64,000 bases of DNA. It comes from Neospora caninum Liverpool (taxonomy: Eukaryota > Apicomplexa > Conoidasida > Eucoccidiorida > Sarcocystidae). Positions 12,472 to 24,900 of the stretch are shown one piece after another (within the stretch, counting starts at the first letter, position 1; each line of letters opens with the position of its first letter). Under the pieces are notes generated by a model that ran no database searches, had not been told where the DNA came from, and worked only from the letters and a program-made list of their open reading frames with translations. Made by a program: the position numbers and the translations under genes. Location of the stretch: the NCBI RefSeq assembly GCF_000208865.1, contig NC_018390.1, forward strand, positions 3,738,270 to 3,802,269, read 5' to 3'.

Positions 12472-15400
12472 GGAAGGCAACTTTACGAGAGTACACCGCA
12501 GAGATGCACGCCAGTGCGGAGACTCGGAAGGGAAATGGAGTATAACGTCTTTTCGCAATCAGTCTCAAAGAAGCAATGGCATGATAGCAGTTCAGGGCGA
12601 GGATGCACGAATCGGTTTATCGGGCCGTGCCACAGGTCCTGGGCAAGCTCGCGGAAGCTGGCTTTCAGACCGACAACATCACTTGCTCGGATGCCCAAGA
12701 GATACAGAAAATGTGTCGCATGAAACGACACGCCACACAGGAATAGGCGGAAACTTACAAGGCAACTCGTAACTGGGATATGCAAAAGGAAGGAAAGAAA
12801 GTGACACCGGACGAGTCTCACACGGCGATACGAGGTGTACATACCCTCTGGCTCCACAGATGATATCAGAGCCAGTTAGCCATGTTGTGGACATAAAAGT
12901 GCGCCAGAAGGCCCCCTTACTGAAGCCCTTCTTCGTGAGCCCAATTTCTGGCAGCTGATGAAAAGAGGCGACACAGGCGAAAAGCCTGCACTCGATAAAA
13001 TCAATGTACACGCATGTGGCGACGCACCGCGTTGCCCGCGTGCGGGTGCAACACGGAATCGCCTCAAAACAAATCTTCTTTCGCGTTGCTTCCACGTATA
13101 GCATGAAAAATAGAATTGGATGGCAATTCCAAATTCGTTTGTTCAGCTGGATAAGTACACGCCGGAACCGAACTTTGTCGAATCCCCTGATGTGTGTCAG
13201 CTAAACTAGCACATGCGCATGCAGGCAACCATTCACCGCGGAGATGGCTCAAAAAATGTTTTTGTCCGACTTCTTGAAAGGACACAGTTTGCTGTCCAGG
13301 CCACATGTTTCTCTAATTTCAGAGGAGGGACAGCAAAACCTGAGACCTCACTTCGCAGATGTTAGCATCGTCTGTTCCCGCCTCACGAGACACCCGTGCG
13401 GCCTATTTTTACTATCCGCGGAGACACGCGAGAAGGCGCGGAGAGGTAAAGACAGAGGAGCAGGCAGCATAGCTGCCGAGGAATACCACAGACTTCCTTA
13501 TTTTGTTTTGGCTCCGGATGGGCGTTGTTTCAGCAATGGGGTTCAATTCCCGTTCGTGTGATTTATGTGCACACACCGAACTGACGGTGTTGAACTCCAG
13601 CTCCAGCGGCATTATCAGCGCTGCGCTAGCAATTCGTTTTCGCGTGTGTTGAGAGAAGCTTGCGGAGGAACGATACCCACTGCCAAGCTGTCGAAACGGG
13701 TGTTGTCCTTTCAAGGGTTTTTCGGGCTTCTTCACGAAACACTCTGGCGGCTACTCCCTTGGCACTGGCCCAAGCACCGCTGCCCGACATTTCGGCTGCG
13801 AAACGCGTACTCGCTCTGTGTGGCAAAGACTTCGCCATCGAATTGGGTTGTCACGCATCTTCGCGTGACGGTCGTGGGTACGTTCGCGGGGTTTGCAACT
13901 ATGATTGCCATAGATAACGATCCAAATACGGCAGCCGAAGAGCTGCTGGCTTAAAAAAAAGCATAGAACGGGCGGTTTGGTCACTTTTCGTACGCAGAAT
14001 CCTAAAAAAAGCTGAAGGATTTTTTCTAGACGTCTCCTGGCGCGTTGCCTCGGCACACTGGGGGTGTCGATGGTCACCCAGTTCTAGAGGCACGAGTCAG
14101 TGGTATTCAGAGTCTTTGAAGCCCCTTACTCGGACCCATTTACACAGGGAAGAGGAAGGAGGATAAGCACATCTCTTTCAAAACTGTTACTTCCATCTTA
14201 CCAATTAAACGGGCCTCACACACTGTGAGTGATGCTGATTCTGTTCTTTACTCGATATGCAAACCACAGCAAAGAGCAGATACGAAGCCCAGGTACCAGC
14301 AAAGTCGTGCCGCCTCACATTCGTCGTAGACCCATTCTTCTGAATGTGTTTGATCAGCGTCCATCCACACAATGGAGAGCAATTGACCATCTCGGTTTCG
14401 TTATTTCGAATGAAATCGTTTTGGACATCATCTTGCACCGTCGTTTGAGTGTAAAGAAGTGGTTGTTGAGTAGTGATACATCTTTCCACAGGGTAAACAC
14501 TCAGCTGAAAGGTAGCCTGTTGATGTTTCCTCACAGCGCTTGCCACGAACACCCTCTCTGAACGCCCTGGCTGGGACACTCCTGTCATTCTAAGCACCCT
14601 GAAGGATTCCTGCACACGTCCGCGTACAAGGGTTTGTGCCGGGGCACGTTTCTGCTTCATAGTTCCTTTCTAGAGCGCGGAGCGATCGCGGAAGCATCCG
14701 AGGCTTTTGAATAACCTATTCGGGAGAGACCCGCGCGAGCTTGGCGATCTTCACCTCCGCGAAAGATTTGGTATCCTGCCGCTGCTCTACACGAGACCGA
14801 GTGGGATCTGTTGCAGCGATCAGACGTTTGGGTTCACGGGTAGCGCTACGCGCTTGAACATATGAATGTGATGCTCACTTTCCCTGGAAGCGTCTTAGCA
14901 CTCGAACGAAACCGGAAGTGAATGGTAGCGGTCCAGGTTTCCAAAGAGGGATATGAATTCTCCGACTCAGAAAAAGGTCTAGCGCAATAACTTCGTTGGC
15001 CATGCTTATGTGTGGAAGGCCATCGAGACGTGAGCGTACCCGTTCTCCCCAGCTCGCAAGCTTTCTTCACCAGTCGCCTCAGCTGTCAACTGCGAGAGAG
15101 GCACAACTATGCAAAGCAAACATGAGAAATCTGTTTCTTCGTGCTGACGCTTCCGCTGGCGTCATGCAACTTTTCTTACAATCCTCTCGAGACCAGAAAG
15201 ATTCCTCTTGTTTTGAGTTGAAGGCTACGCTCTCCCGATCCTATTCGACCCCTCCTACTGCGCAAAGCAGGTATTTCAAAAAGTTGGCCTCTTTTCACGT
15301 CCTGTAGACATATTTCCTCCTTTGCACAGAGCGCGTATAGCGGGAACCCTCTCGTTTTTCTATACAGAAGCCCCGCGGGAAAGGTTTTCTCGTGCAGAGA

Positions 15401-15963
15401 TAGGACTTTCTCACTACGGCAGCGAGTGCACACGGCGGTGCTGTTGCTGAATACGCGTGAGCTAGCTCGTGGTGAGACAAAAGAGAAATGCATCCGTTCC
15501 ATGCACATTGCGGCGGCTCGGACAGATCCACAAATTTGTTTGCCAGAAACGCGTGCTGTTCGCGAGATTCTGTCCTCGATATTTCTGTCATCGCAGGATG
15601 GAGACGGTCCGCTGCATGCACATGCGTTAGCACAAGTCAGTTGGCGACTCAATGGCAAGACAAAATCGGTGTCTGGTTCTGCCGTGTCTGACTGGGAATC
15701 TCCTTTCTCTTTCTTTCCTGAGAGCCGTGAGATTTCGAAGTAGAAGTTCCAGGCTCTGCCTTTTTGTATCCTGAGCCTGTGTCGTTCCCATTTGGGTTGG
15801 CGACAGACTCGGCCGCGCTCCCCGCTGCTAGTCTTTCCGGCAGTTACTAGTGGGGGGGGGGGGGGGGGTGCGAAGGCACGAGTCACTTTGACTTCAAATT
15901 AAGAAGGCTGTCCGGTCTCCGTTTCAAGAATCACGAGGAAGCGTTTCTGCGGAAGACGTGCGG
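12472..15963. other. Divergent intergenic region between the TBP-like and ALC1-like genes
   Basis: These 3.5 kb separate two genes transcribed away from each other and must carry both promoters and 5' UTRs. Several short open frames exist on both strands (for example 13565-13954 + and 15426-15743 +), but none shows a recognisable protein or a consistent splice pattern. A 17-base G run lies at 15852-15868. Confidence 0.5.
15852..15868 (+). repeat. Poly-G tract (17 G)
   Basis: Uninterrupted G run about 95 bases before the proposed first exon of the ALC1-like gene, so probably in its 5' UTR or promoter. It may form a G-quadruplex and its length is likely to vary between strains. Confidence 0.9.
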
Positions 15964-18900
15964 ATGCAGGTCCGGTGCTACGCTAAGGGAACAGTGAGTT
16001 TTCCGTGGTTTTCCACGGGGATCGCCGACGGACGAAAATTCTGTTCCGCCCAAGGCGTCCGATCTTTCCTGGACACCAGCCGCTTTCCTCAGTTGGGTTT
16101 CACCGCGACATCGTCTTTCCTTTTTGCGTCCTGCGCATCTGCGCTGCTACTGACGCGCTCCAACCCCCTCGTCCGCACTGCGCGAGTCCCGTGCACGTGT
16201 CTCGCTTCTCTTTTCTTTGAAGCGGTCGAGGAACAACGTTTCTTTGGTTTCAATCGGCTTGGCGTCTCAGGTGCTTCGCCCCGTGGAAATGCGGGGCCCA
16301 ACCGACGATGTTTCTGTGGACGAGGAGGGCGAAGATGAGGAACTCGGTGTGAGCCGACTGGTGTCGAAATTGGACTCGTTTCTCTCCTCCCTCGAGAGCA
16401 GACAGCAAGGTGATGGCATCCTCGAGGAGAAAAGGAGGAAAGAGGTCCGGAGTCTACAGGGAATCCGCCACTCTGCGGGAAACGTGCTCCATTCGTACCA
16501 AGAAGATGGAGTTCTCTGGCTCGTTGACCATTACCTCAACGATGTTGGCGCCATTGTCGCCGATGAAATGGGTAGGAAATATCCGCCTTCAGATCGCCCG
16601 CTCTCTCAAGTTGCTGCAAAAGAAAAATGCAAAGAGGAGCCCACTTTTCTTCGCGGTTTCCCGAACATTCACGGCTCCGTTTTCTGCGACACTTGGTAGT
16701 CCCTCTTCTGTGCCGTGCCCGTTGTCAAACCCACGTGTAGGCTCTCGCTTGAGAAAGCCCCGCCCACGCCCTCGACCCTTTACATGAGATTGAAGGCGCG
16801 CAGAAGGCGGGGAAATTCCCCGCGCGTCCTCGTTCCGCACATTTCATGTTTGTCAAATACTGTCCGAGAGTGTGAAATGGGGAGGACCCACCGGCGACGC
16901 TCTCGAGCAGGTTTTTTTCGGCTCTGGGCACGTTCGTGGGTTCGTGGCGCGCTGTAAAGACAGTTGGCTCGCTTGCACACACCGATTCACTCCAGCTCCA
17001 GACGTTCGAGTTGGACGACCGTCTCTCGTGCCGTGTCACGCATTTCTCTAATACCGGTGAAGGCTCAGAGTGGAGAGAGGGCCCGACCTTGATTCTGCGC
17101 AACAGGAGCTTCTCTGCCGCTCGAGTCACGAATCATCTCGTTCCTGTGTCCTTTCCGTTTCTCTGTGCCACGTTCGCGCCTCCAGGCCTGGGCAAAACGC
17201 TTCAGAGCCTCGCCTTTGTTTGCTGGCTGAACGAAGTGAGGCAGTTAGGTCGGCCCTCGCTCGTCGTATGTCCCCTGTCAGTCGTCAGCAGCTGGGAGGC
17301 TCAACTGCGCGAGTTTGTCGCCACTGCGCCGCCGTACATTCGAATCAGTGAAGGGCCAGACCACGGCCGGAGGTCGGCGAGCAATCTCCGGGTTCTTACC
17401 TACGTGGGCACAGCAGAGGAAAGGCACTGCATTCGAGAGAAGGTCGCAGATTACATGATTCGCCAGGTACTGAAACAGGGAAAGCCGAGGACGCGTGCCT
17501 GGTCACGCCGTTTCCCACTTTCGATTTCCCCGGGTGCACGCCAACTCATCGTAAATCAGGTGGACAGAGCTTCTCGGGCAGTCGCGTACGTAAACGTGAA
17601 TCGCAGCGAGAGGAAACCGTCACCTGTCTCCCGCGGATGGAGGCCTTCAGCCGGAGGCGCACATCTCTCGCGCGTTGCTGACAAAGAGCTAGGCCCGGTG
17701 TCTGGAGTCCCGTTGTTTGTTTTCGTCGCTCTCCTTCGGCAGTTCTCCATCGAGAACGCGTCGTGGCTGCAAAAACAGGGCGCCCCGACGAGGCTGCGTT
17801 GTTCTGGTTGGCCCGTTCGTTATTTGCTTCGTCCAGCACCTCTCTGTTCGCGTCTTTGTTCGCCTTTCTCTTTGTCTTTCTCCGCGTTTTTTTCTTCCGC
17901 GCTTCTCATGTGCCTGTGCGTGGAGTCTCCTGCCTCTGCCCCACAGAGCCCCCAGGCTGCCTCCAGGCGGAACCAGGCGGCCCCGTTCGACCTTCTCCTT
18001 ACCACGTACGAAACGCTAATGTGCGACATGCCTTTCTTCTCCATGTTTGAATGGGAGTGCCTATTCTTCGACGAGGCGAGCCGGTTGAAGTCCAAGAACA
18101 GCAAAAGACGAAACGCGTTTCTCCACCGCCTCAGGCGCCAGCACGTCGTCATGATGACTGGGACGCCCGTCGAAAAGAACCTCGAGGTACGCCTGTTGCG
18201 CAGAAAAAACGACAAAACACGGTGGCAGAGACGAGCAAAGAGGCGTGGTGACCGTGGCAGCGAAAACAGAAACGAGGCAACGTGGGAGCCCAGGACTGAA
18301 ACGCCGATATGGAGGGAAGGGAAGCAAACGATGCGACGGAACGAACGAGGAGAGAGGGAGGAATCGCCGGTTGTCTCCAGAAAGAAAGGAAAAACCGAGA
18401 ACAGAGAAAAGACTACAAGAAGAGATCGCCCGCACGGATCGAGGTGACGTGGTGGAACCTGTGATGGTATCGTCTGCCGAATCGTGTGTCATCTGTTTTT
18501 CCGTTTCCGTTCAAGCCCGTTATGGCCCCTGTGAGATCCACTGGCTCGGTTTGCGTCTCACAGGGGTGGCGATCGACGATCCGCTTCTTCACTGTCCGCT
18601 CTTTTTTCTATCTCTTTGAAGCGTAACTTCTCGCCGTCGTAAATCGAAACGCCCAGTGGAATGGCGCCTGTCAGTGTCTCTGTCAAGGCTGCGCGTTCCG
18701 CGCCCTGAGCCCCTTTCTGCTCTCTTCGGCAATTTTTCGTCCCTCACCTTCCTGCGGCTTCCCCGTGGACCGTTCTCGGCCACAAGTGATTTCCCGTGTC
18801 CTGTTCTGCGCCGGGGTGCTTTCATGGCAGCCCCGTCGGGCGTTCCTCCTTCCCCGCCTCTTTCCTTTCGCGCTCGCTCATTGCCCGTGCCGGTCGTGCC

Positions 18901-21900
18901 GCTCGACTTGTCTCTCCCGTTCGTCTCTCCTGCGATTCCCTTTGGTGCCTCTCTCTTCTGCTGCGTCAGGAGCTCTGGTCTCTCCTGCAATTCGTCCAGC
19001 CCGACCTTTTCACCAGTTCGACAGCTCTCGTCAACGCGTTCTGCTCTATCCCGCCCTCGCTGAGGCAGGGAGACCAAGAAGGAAAGAAGGAAGCGCCTCG
19101 CGTGCAACGAATACAAAGAAACAAAGATCTTCTGCAGAGACTCGTGAAAGCTTTCATCCTGCGGCGGCGCCTCAGTCAGGTACGAAAAAGCCTGCGCAGA
19201 CCTACCCACCTCTCCACAGACATATATATCCCTCTTTAGATCAAAGCTTACACGCACCATACATAGATATATATATATATATATATACTTTTGTGTCGAT
19301 TCACTTTGAAGTGTTGGAAGTCTGCTTCGTTTCTTTGAACCTTCCTGCAAGCAGCTTTTTGTTGGTGTTCACCCTTTCAGCTGCGTGTGTTCTCGCCTTT
19401 GTTTCATGGTTTTCTTCGCTGTCTGGAGTTTCGTGTAGATTCACTTTATCTCTCTTGCGTTCTTTCGTCGTTGCGCTACCGAGCCTCTTTTTCTCCTGCC
19501 TCCACTGTCTCCGTGCCCCGGCACTCTTTGTTCTCCTTTTTCCGTTCCTTCTTCTCAGTCCCCACGTCCTGCCGCGTGTTTTTTCTCGTCTCTGCTCTCA
19601 GCCCTCTGTTCTTCGTCGCGTGGATTTTCACCGGCGGCCCGAGTCTCTTGTTCTTCCTCTCAGGTGAAGGCTAGCTGGACGCTTCCGTCTTTGGTCGAGC
19701 TCGTCGTCTTCCTTCCTCTCACGCCTCTGCAAAGGCGTCTGTACTTTTGGCTGCTGACAAGAGAGAGCGAAGCCCTCGAGGCAGTTGACGATCTTGGCAC
19801 TGCATTTGAGCAGGTAGGAACCGCGGGCAGTCGCCTTCCCCGCCCCTCCACCGTTCGTTATCCTCCCTGTTTCTTCCTTCCTTCTAAGCCCGCCAGGCAC
19901 GGCCTGTGTCTCCAGGCGATGACGGAGAGCTGCGCGTGTCTTTCTTGGCGCTCCATCTTCTGCTTCTTCTCCGTTCTTACTGCGCCTTGGAGCCCGAAGG
20001 CGACGCCTGCGCTGAGGCTAGGCCCGAAGAGGTTCGGTCCTTCCGGCTTTGTGTCGACCTCTGCATTGATGCCAGGAACCGCACGAGTCTACGCGGAGAG
20101 AAACGAGTCGGGAACTGAGGAGCCTTCTCTGTGACGACTCGGGGCGGATATCCACTGCAGCGAAACAAATCGCTGCTCACATGAAAGGCAAGGCGACCGA
20201 AACGCGAGTGTTCCGTATATCTGCCGCATCTTTCACGGTTCGCGACACGCACGCGTGGGAGTCATCTCTTCCATGAGCCTTGTACCTGTACGGCTAGTCG
20301 TACACCTACGCGAACCTTGCGTCTCCGGGTTTTCGTCCCTGCCATGTTAGCGTCGACAGGACTGCACGCGCACAAGAACACTCCTCGCCCTGTCGCCCTC
20401 GTGCAAATAAAGACATACATACATACCTACATACATACATGCATACATACATACATACATATATGTATATGTATGTAGATGTATGTATATGTATGTGTAG
20501 ATATTTGTTTATTTATTGATGGCTTTTGGTTGTTTCGGTTCCTTTCAGGCTTGTTAAACCTGTTCGTGCAGCTCCGCAAGTGCTGTAACCATCCGGCCCT
20601 GTTTCGTCTTCACGCCTCGCCGTCGCTTGCCACGTTTTCCTCGTCTGCGGTCGCGACTTCGCCGCCGTTTGACCCTGAACGCGCCCCGGGGTTCTGTTCG
20701 GAGGCAGAAGGCGACGACGCCCAGTCGTTGCTTCGCGACTCGTCCAAGATCGCAGCTCTCGATGCGATTCTAAACTTTTACCTCACGAGACAGGAGAAAG
20801 TGGTAGTCTTCAGCTTCTCGACCGCGATGCTGGACCTCGTCGAAGATTTCCTCGACGAGAAGGGAATCGTCACGGCGCGCCTCGATGGGAGCATGAGTGA
20901 CGCCGAGCGTCGTGCGGCGATCGCTGCCTTTTCGGCCGAAGTGCGAGAGCGACGGACAGAAAAGAGATACGAGAAACAGGGGGCGTTTAAGAGGGACACA
21001 AGCGAGCGGCGCGAACCCCCTCCTAACGGGGTGGAGGAGACGGAGAAGGACACCGAGACAAGACACGAGAAACCGCAGCTGCAGTATGAGACACAGCGAG
21101 AGGTGGGGCGGGAAAAAGGCAGCTGTTCACACTGCACGTTTGCGTCTCGCTGTTGCGTCTTCTTTTTTGCCTGTTTTCGCAGCCGTCTCAGCGGCCAGTC
21201 CCCCCCGACGAGGCAGACTGCGCGGCGGTCTTCCTCGTGAGCGTCCGAGCCGGCGGCTACGGTTTGACTCTCTCGCACTGCGCAAGCGTCTGTGTGTTCC
21301 TCGAGGGCGGCGGCGACGGGAATCCACAGATCGAGCGTCAGGCAATCGCGAGGCTGTACAGACAAGGCCAAACCAAGAAAGTGAAGGTCATTCGCTTGAT
21401 CACCAAGAGTACAGGTGAGAGCCGCGGGGGACGCGCCCGGACGAAAACGCCAAGCAGAATCTTGACGTCTCTCTCGCAACCGCGTGGCGTGCGGACTCCC
21501 AGGCACGGGTTTTCTGGGCACGCCTGCATGCGTGTTGTGTGCACGCCCACAAAGAGACAACACCGGGCATTCCCGCCGAGGTTTAGAACCGTCCACGAAT
21601 CCAGATGGAATACACACACGACGTAATCCCGAGCCCCACTCGGGTTTTTAGGTAGGATTCAGCTGCATATGTTTCGGGAAGATTTAAAAGAATTTCTGCT
21701 CCCACACATACGCACATGCAAACCTCTGGGGGTTTTTTCGCATAGGGAAGAAACGTTCCGCTTTCGCATGAGGGTGACCGTCTGTGTCAATCGCGAATCT
21801 CTTTGCATGCAGTGTGCGCGTCGAGTTCTCTGTCTTTTTGCCTTTCTCTCGCTCTGTGCCGTCAGTGGAAGAAGTCATGTACTGGCGCGGCCGACAGAAA

Positions 21901-24900
21901 CTGAAGCTCGCGTCCGACGTCCTCTCGGAAGACGAGACGGAGGAAGAGTCTGAGCGGCAGGGGAGGCACTCCTTTCTTTGCGCTGCGGATATGAAGGAAC
22001 TGATCACTTGCGGGCTGTCGTCCCTAACGACGGGCGGCGACGGAGCGCAAAGACAGACGCAGGGGAGACAGAGGAAAGACGAGGGCGCAGAGAGCAGGCA
22101 GAGGGCCGAGGTGATCGTGGAGGGGCGACCCCACGTGGAGACGGCAGCCGGGCGGAGCGGATCTCCCGCATGGAAGAAAACGCTGTCTCTCTCTCAAGAC
22201 GCGGAGAACAGTGGCCTCGACCTCTCGCAGCTTTCACGACTGCTCGCCGACGCCGAGTTGCCTTCCGACCGGCCGCAAGGAGACGAAGAAGGGAGCGAAG
22301 AAAGAGACACCGGCGCAAGAAGGGACACGAACCAGCTGTATCCGAGCCAACAACGCGATCGAGAGGAAAAAGCGCATGTCGGCGGCAGGGGCGCCGCCGC
22401 ATCTGTCAAACGCCTGGGCGAAATCTCGCCGAGAGACCCAGACGGGGAAGGGAACGAAGAAAGCGTCGTGTGCGACCTTTCCGCGCAAAGAGTGAAGACA
22501 GAGCAGCACGGAGAAGGCGACGGGGTTGACAAGTTGCGAGAAGGAGAAAGCAGTATTTATATGTATGAAGGAAAGGACTACGCCGGTGTGTTGAAGCAGG
22601 CGCTCAGCAGCAAGCGAGCAGACCGAGATGCGCTTCAGAGAATTCTGGAAGAGGCCCGGCGAAAAGAAGAAAGAGAGAGTCATACTCCGAACCAAGATGC
22701 AGCCGGGTCCAGTGGTGACGGGGTAAGCGACATGCGGCTCTTCGGCTATCGCCGCATACATGCAGGAAACAGTGGCGGCGCGACACTAGGGTTGTGCGAA
22801 TCATTGCGAAACCAGTCAGGCTCAGAACTCATCGCAAACCATTGGGATTGCAGAGTTCGGGTTTGGGGATCGGGGGGTTACGAGCAACATGACTTGGGGC
22901 GCTGAGAAATACCGGTCGCGACTGACTGCTGTTGATGCTTGTATCTTGGCGTTTCCCCCAGTAACGTCCCAGAAAAATTGCTTCTATATGTACATGGCTC
23001 TCTCCATCTCTACTTCTACGTACACATATCGATATATATATATATATATATATATTTAGGTGCAAATGGATATGGATGGCTTGGAGTGTGCATTTTGGCC
23101 GATGCGCGGCACAGACCAGAATGAGAGGATGTCTTCATTTGTCTGTTTCGCTTCTCTTCTATCGTGAATCTCGCTCTCGCGTTCTCTGCTGCGCCCTTCG
23201 CTGTTCTTCCCGTGTCAACCTGGTGTCTGGGCGTTCTGTCTCGTTGACCGCTCGTTTTGTTCCCTGTTCCTGCTCATTTCTTCCAGGCAGAAAGCCGGCG
23301 GTCCAGTCGCGCTCGGCGGGCGCCGTTAACTCCTGCAGAGCTCGACGCGCTCAGAGAAGACGCAGAAGTAGGAAAGAACGGGGGAGGGGACAGTTCGAAC
23401 GCACGAAAAGGTCAGCACGCGATTCGCATACACCGGGCATCGGTTTCGGGAACGAACCATGTTGGTAGTTTAGCATTCTCGTTGGAGCGAAGGAACAGCC
23501 TGACAAGCACAGAGAAGGAAAGGCGTACACGCGTACCCCCACAGCTCCCGACGCGGACACTGAGGGGTGCCTCGTGGTTTTCTTGGCTCTTTGTCGCTCG
23601 TCGATTCCTCGGTGCATGGGGAAGACGGTGCTCGGTGGAATGGAGGCGAGCCCCAAAGAGGCGCCAGTCTCTCTTTTTGCGTGCGAATTTCTGTTTCTTG
23701 GGGAGGCCCGAAACGCATGCGTACCGCGCCTCGGATGATTGGGCGTCTTTTCGGTTCCTTCTGCGGGCTCCTCAGCGCAGAAGGCAGGAGGCTCGGCTGG
23801 AGCAATGGAGAGCAAACGGCTACGTCTCTCGATCGGTACAAGGCGACAGCTTCCCAGACGACTCTGACTGGCCAGCGAGGAGGGCGGCCGTCAGTGAAGG
23901 AGCGAGCGAACAGACGGAGACTGAAGGCGACGAGGAACTGCTGTGTCGCTACTTCCACTATCGGACAGGAGACGCGTCCCTCCCGAGGGAAAACCCTCCC
24001 GGCGCCATCGTTCACTTTGTTGACGCAGCCGGAACATGGCTCGAAGGCCGTGGTTTCTTCAAAGCTCTCGATAGACTGAGCGCCGTTCCCAGAACGCATT
24101 TGGCACTGGTGAGTCGGAGGGCGACCGTTCTCTCGGGCCCGCTTCACACAGCTGGCGATCAACAGAGACAGCGCGGGTAGGGTAAACTTCTGTGTGTCTG
24201 CTGGGGCCTCACCCATCGTCCTCGCGTCGCCGTCGCGCGCCGTGGTGTCCCTGGACCTCGCGCTTGTCCCGCCCCTCCCCACCGGGCTTTGGCCGTTGCT
24301 GGCGCTTGACGCATCCGCATGCGAGGCGTTTGCGCGCCTCTCCTGTGAGACTAGCGCGAATCGCGGCTGCGTCGCGAATCTCGGCTGCCCGATTGCTTGC
24401 GTGTCTGGTCGCAGGCGAAGAAGATGGGAGACCTCAGGTTGGGCGACTGCCACTTGGTCCCTGTGAACGCCTGCACGTTCGTGGCCTTTTGCGTTTGCCT
24501 CAAGCGCCACAAGCAACGCATGAGCCTGAGTCTGCCTCTCTTGCGGCTCGCGCTGCAGAGGCTGCACGACCGGGCCGCGCAACTCTCTCTGTCGCTCCAC
24601 CTCCCCCGGTGCATCGTCCCGCTCCCGGCAGACATTGACAAGAATCCGCGTCTCCCGTCGCACGAACAGAGCTCGCGCGCGGTCGAGAAGCTGGTTCGCG
24701 CGCTCTTTAGTCGCTACCGACTCCACGTCTTCGTTTACCGCTACAGGCGGGCGGAGTGCGCCGGCGACGCAGGCGAGTCCAAACGAAGGAGTCGAGACGA
24801 AGACGAAGAGCGACGGCCAGGCAAGCGCCGCGAGACAGAGAACCCGACAGACACCGCGTCCTACGCGCTCACTGGTCGTGCGCCTGCGGCCGCCACCGAA

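Larger units (their letters stand above)
16490..21414 (+). other. Snf2 ATPase core of the ALC1-like protein (exons and introns)
   Basis: Lobe 1 starts at HSYQEDGVLWLVDHY. Motif I DEMGLGKT is split by the intron 16572-17185. Motif Ia (VVCPLSVVSSWEAQL) is near 17265. Motif II reads FFDEASRLK (exon 17947-18186), with Ser where Snf2 proteins usually have His. Motif III is MTGTPVEKNLEELWSLL across the junction 18186/18970. Lobe 2 has VQLRKCCNHPALF, SSKIAALDAIL, KVVVFSFSTAMLD, RLDGSMSDAERR, RAGGYGLTL (motif V) and RQAIARLYRQGQTKKVKVI (motif VI, both Arg present). The next exon begins VEEVMYWRGRQKLKL, equivalent to the brace helix region that follows lobe 2 in ALC1. Confidence 0.88.

Noticed and set aside
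15176..15886. 236-codon minus-strand frame starting with a proline run
   Set aside because: The prolines come only from the poly-G tract at 15852; no domain, no splice support, and it sits in the divergent promoter region.
21627..21648. CCCGAG-CCCCA-CTCGGG followed by five T, like a bacterial terminator
   Set aside because: It lies inside an intron of a spliced eukaryotic gene, so a Rho-independent terminator reading makes no sense; the 6-bp stem is short enough for chance.
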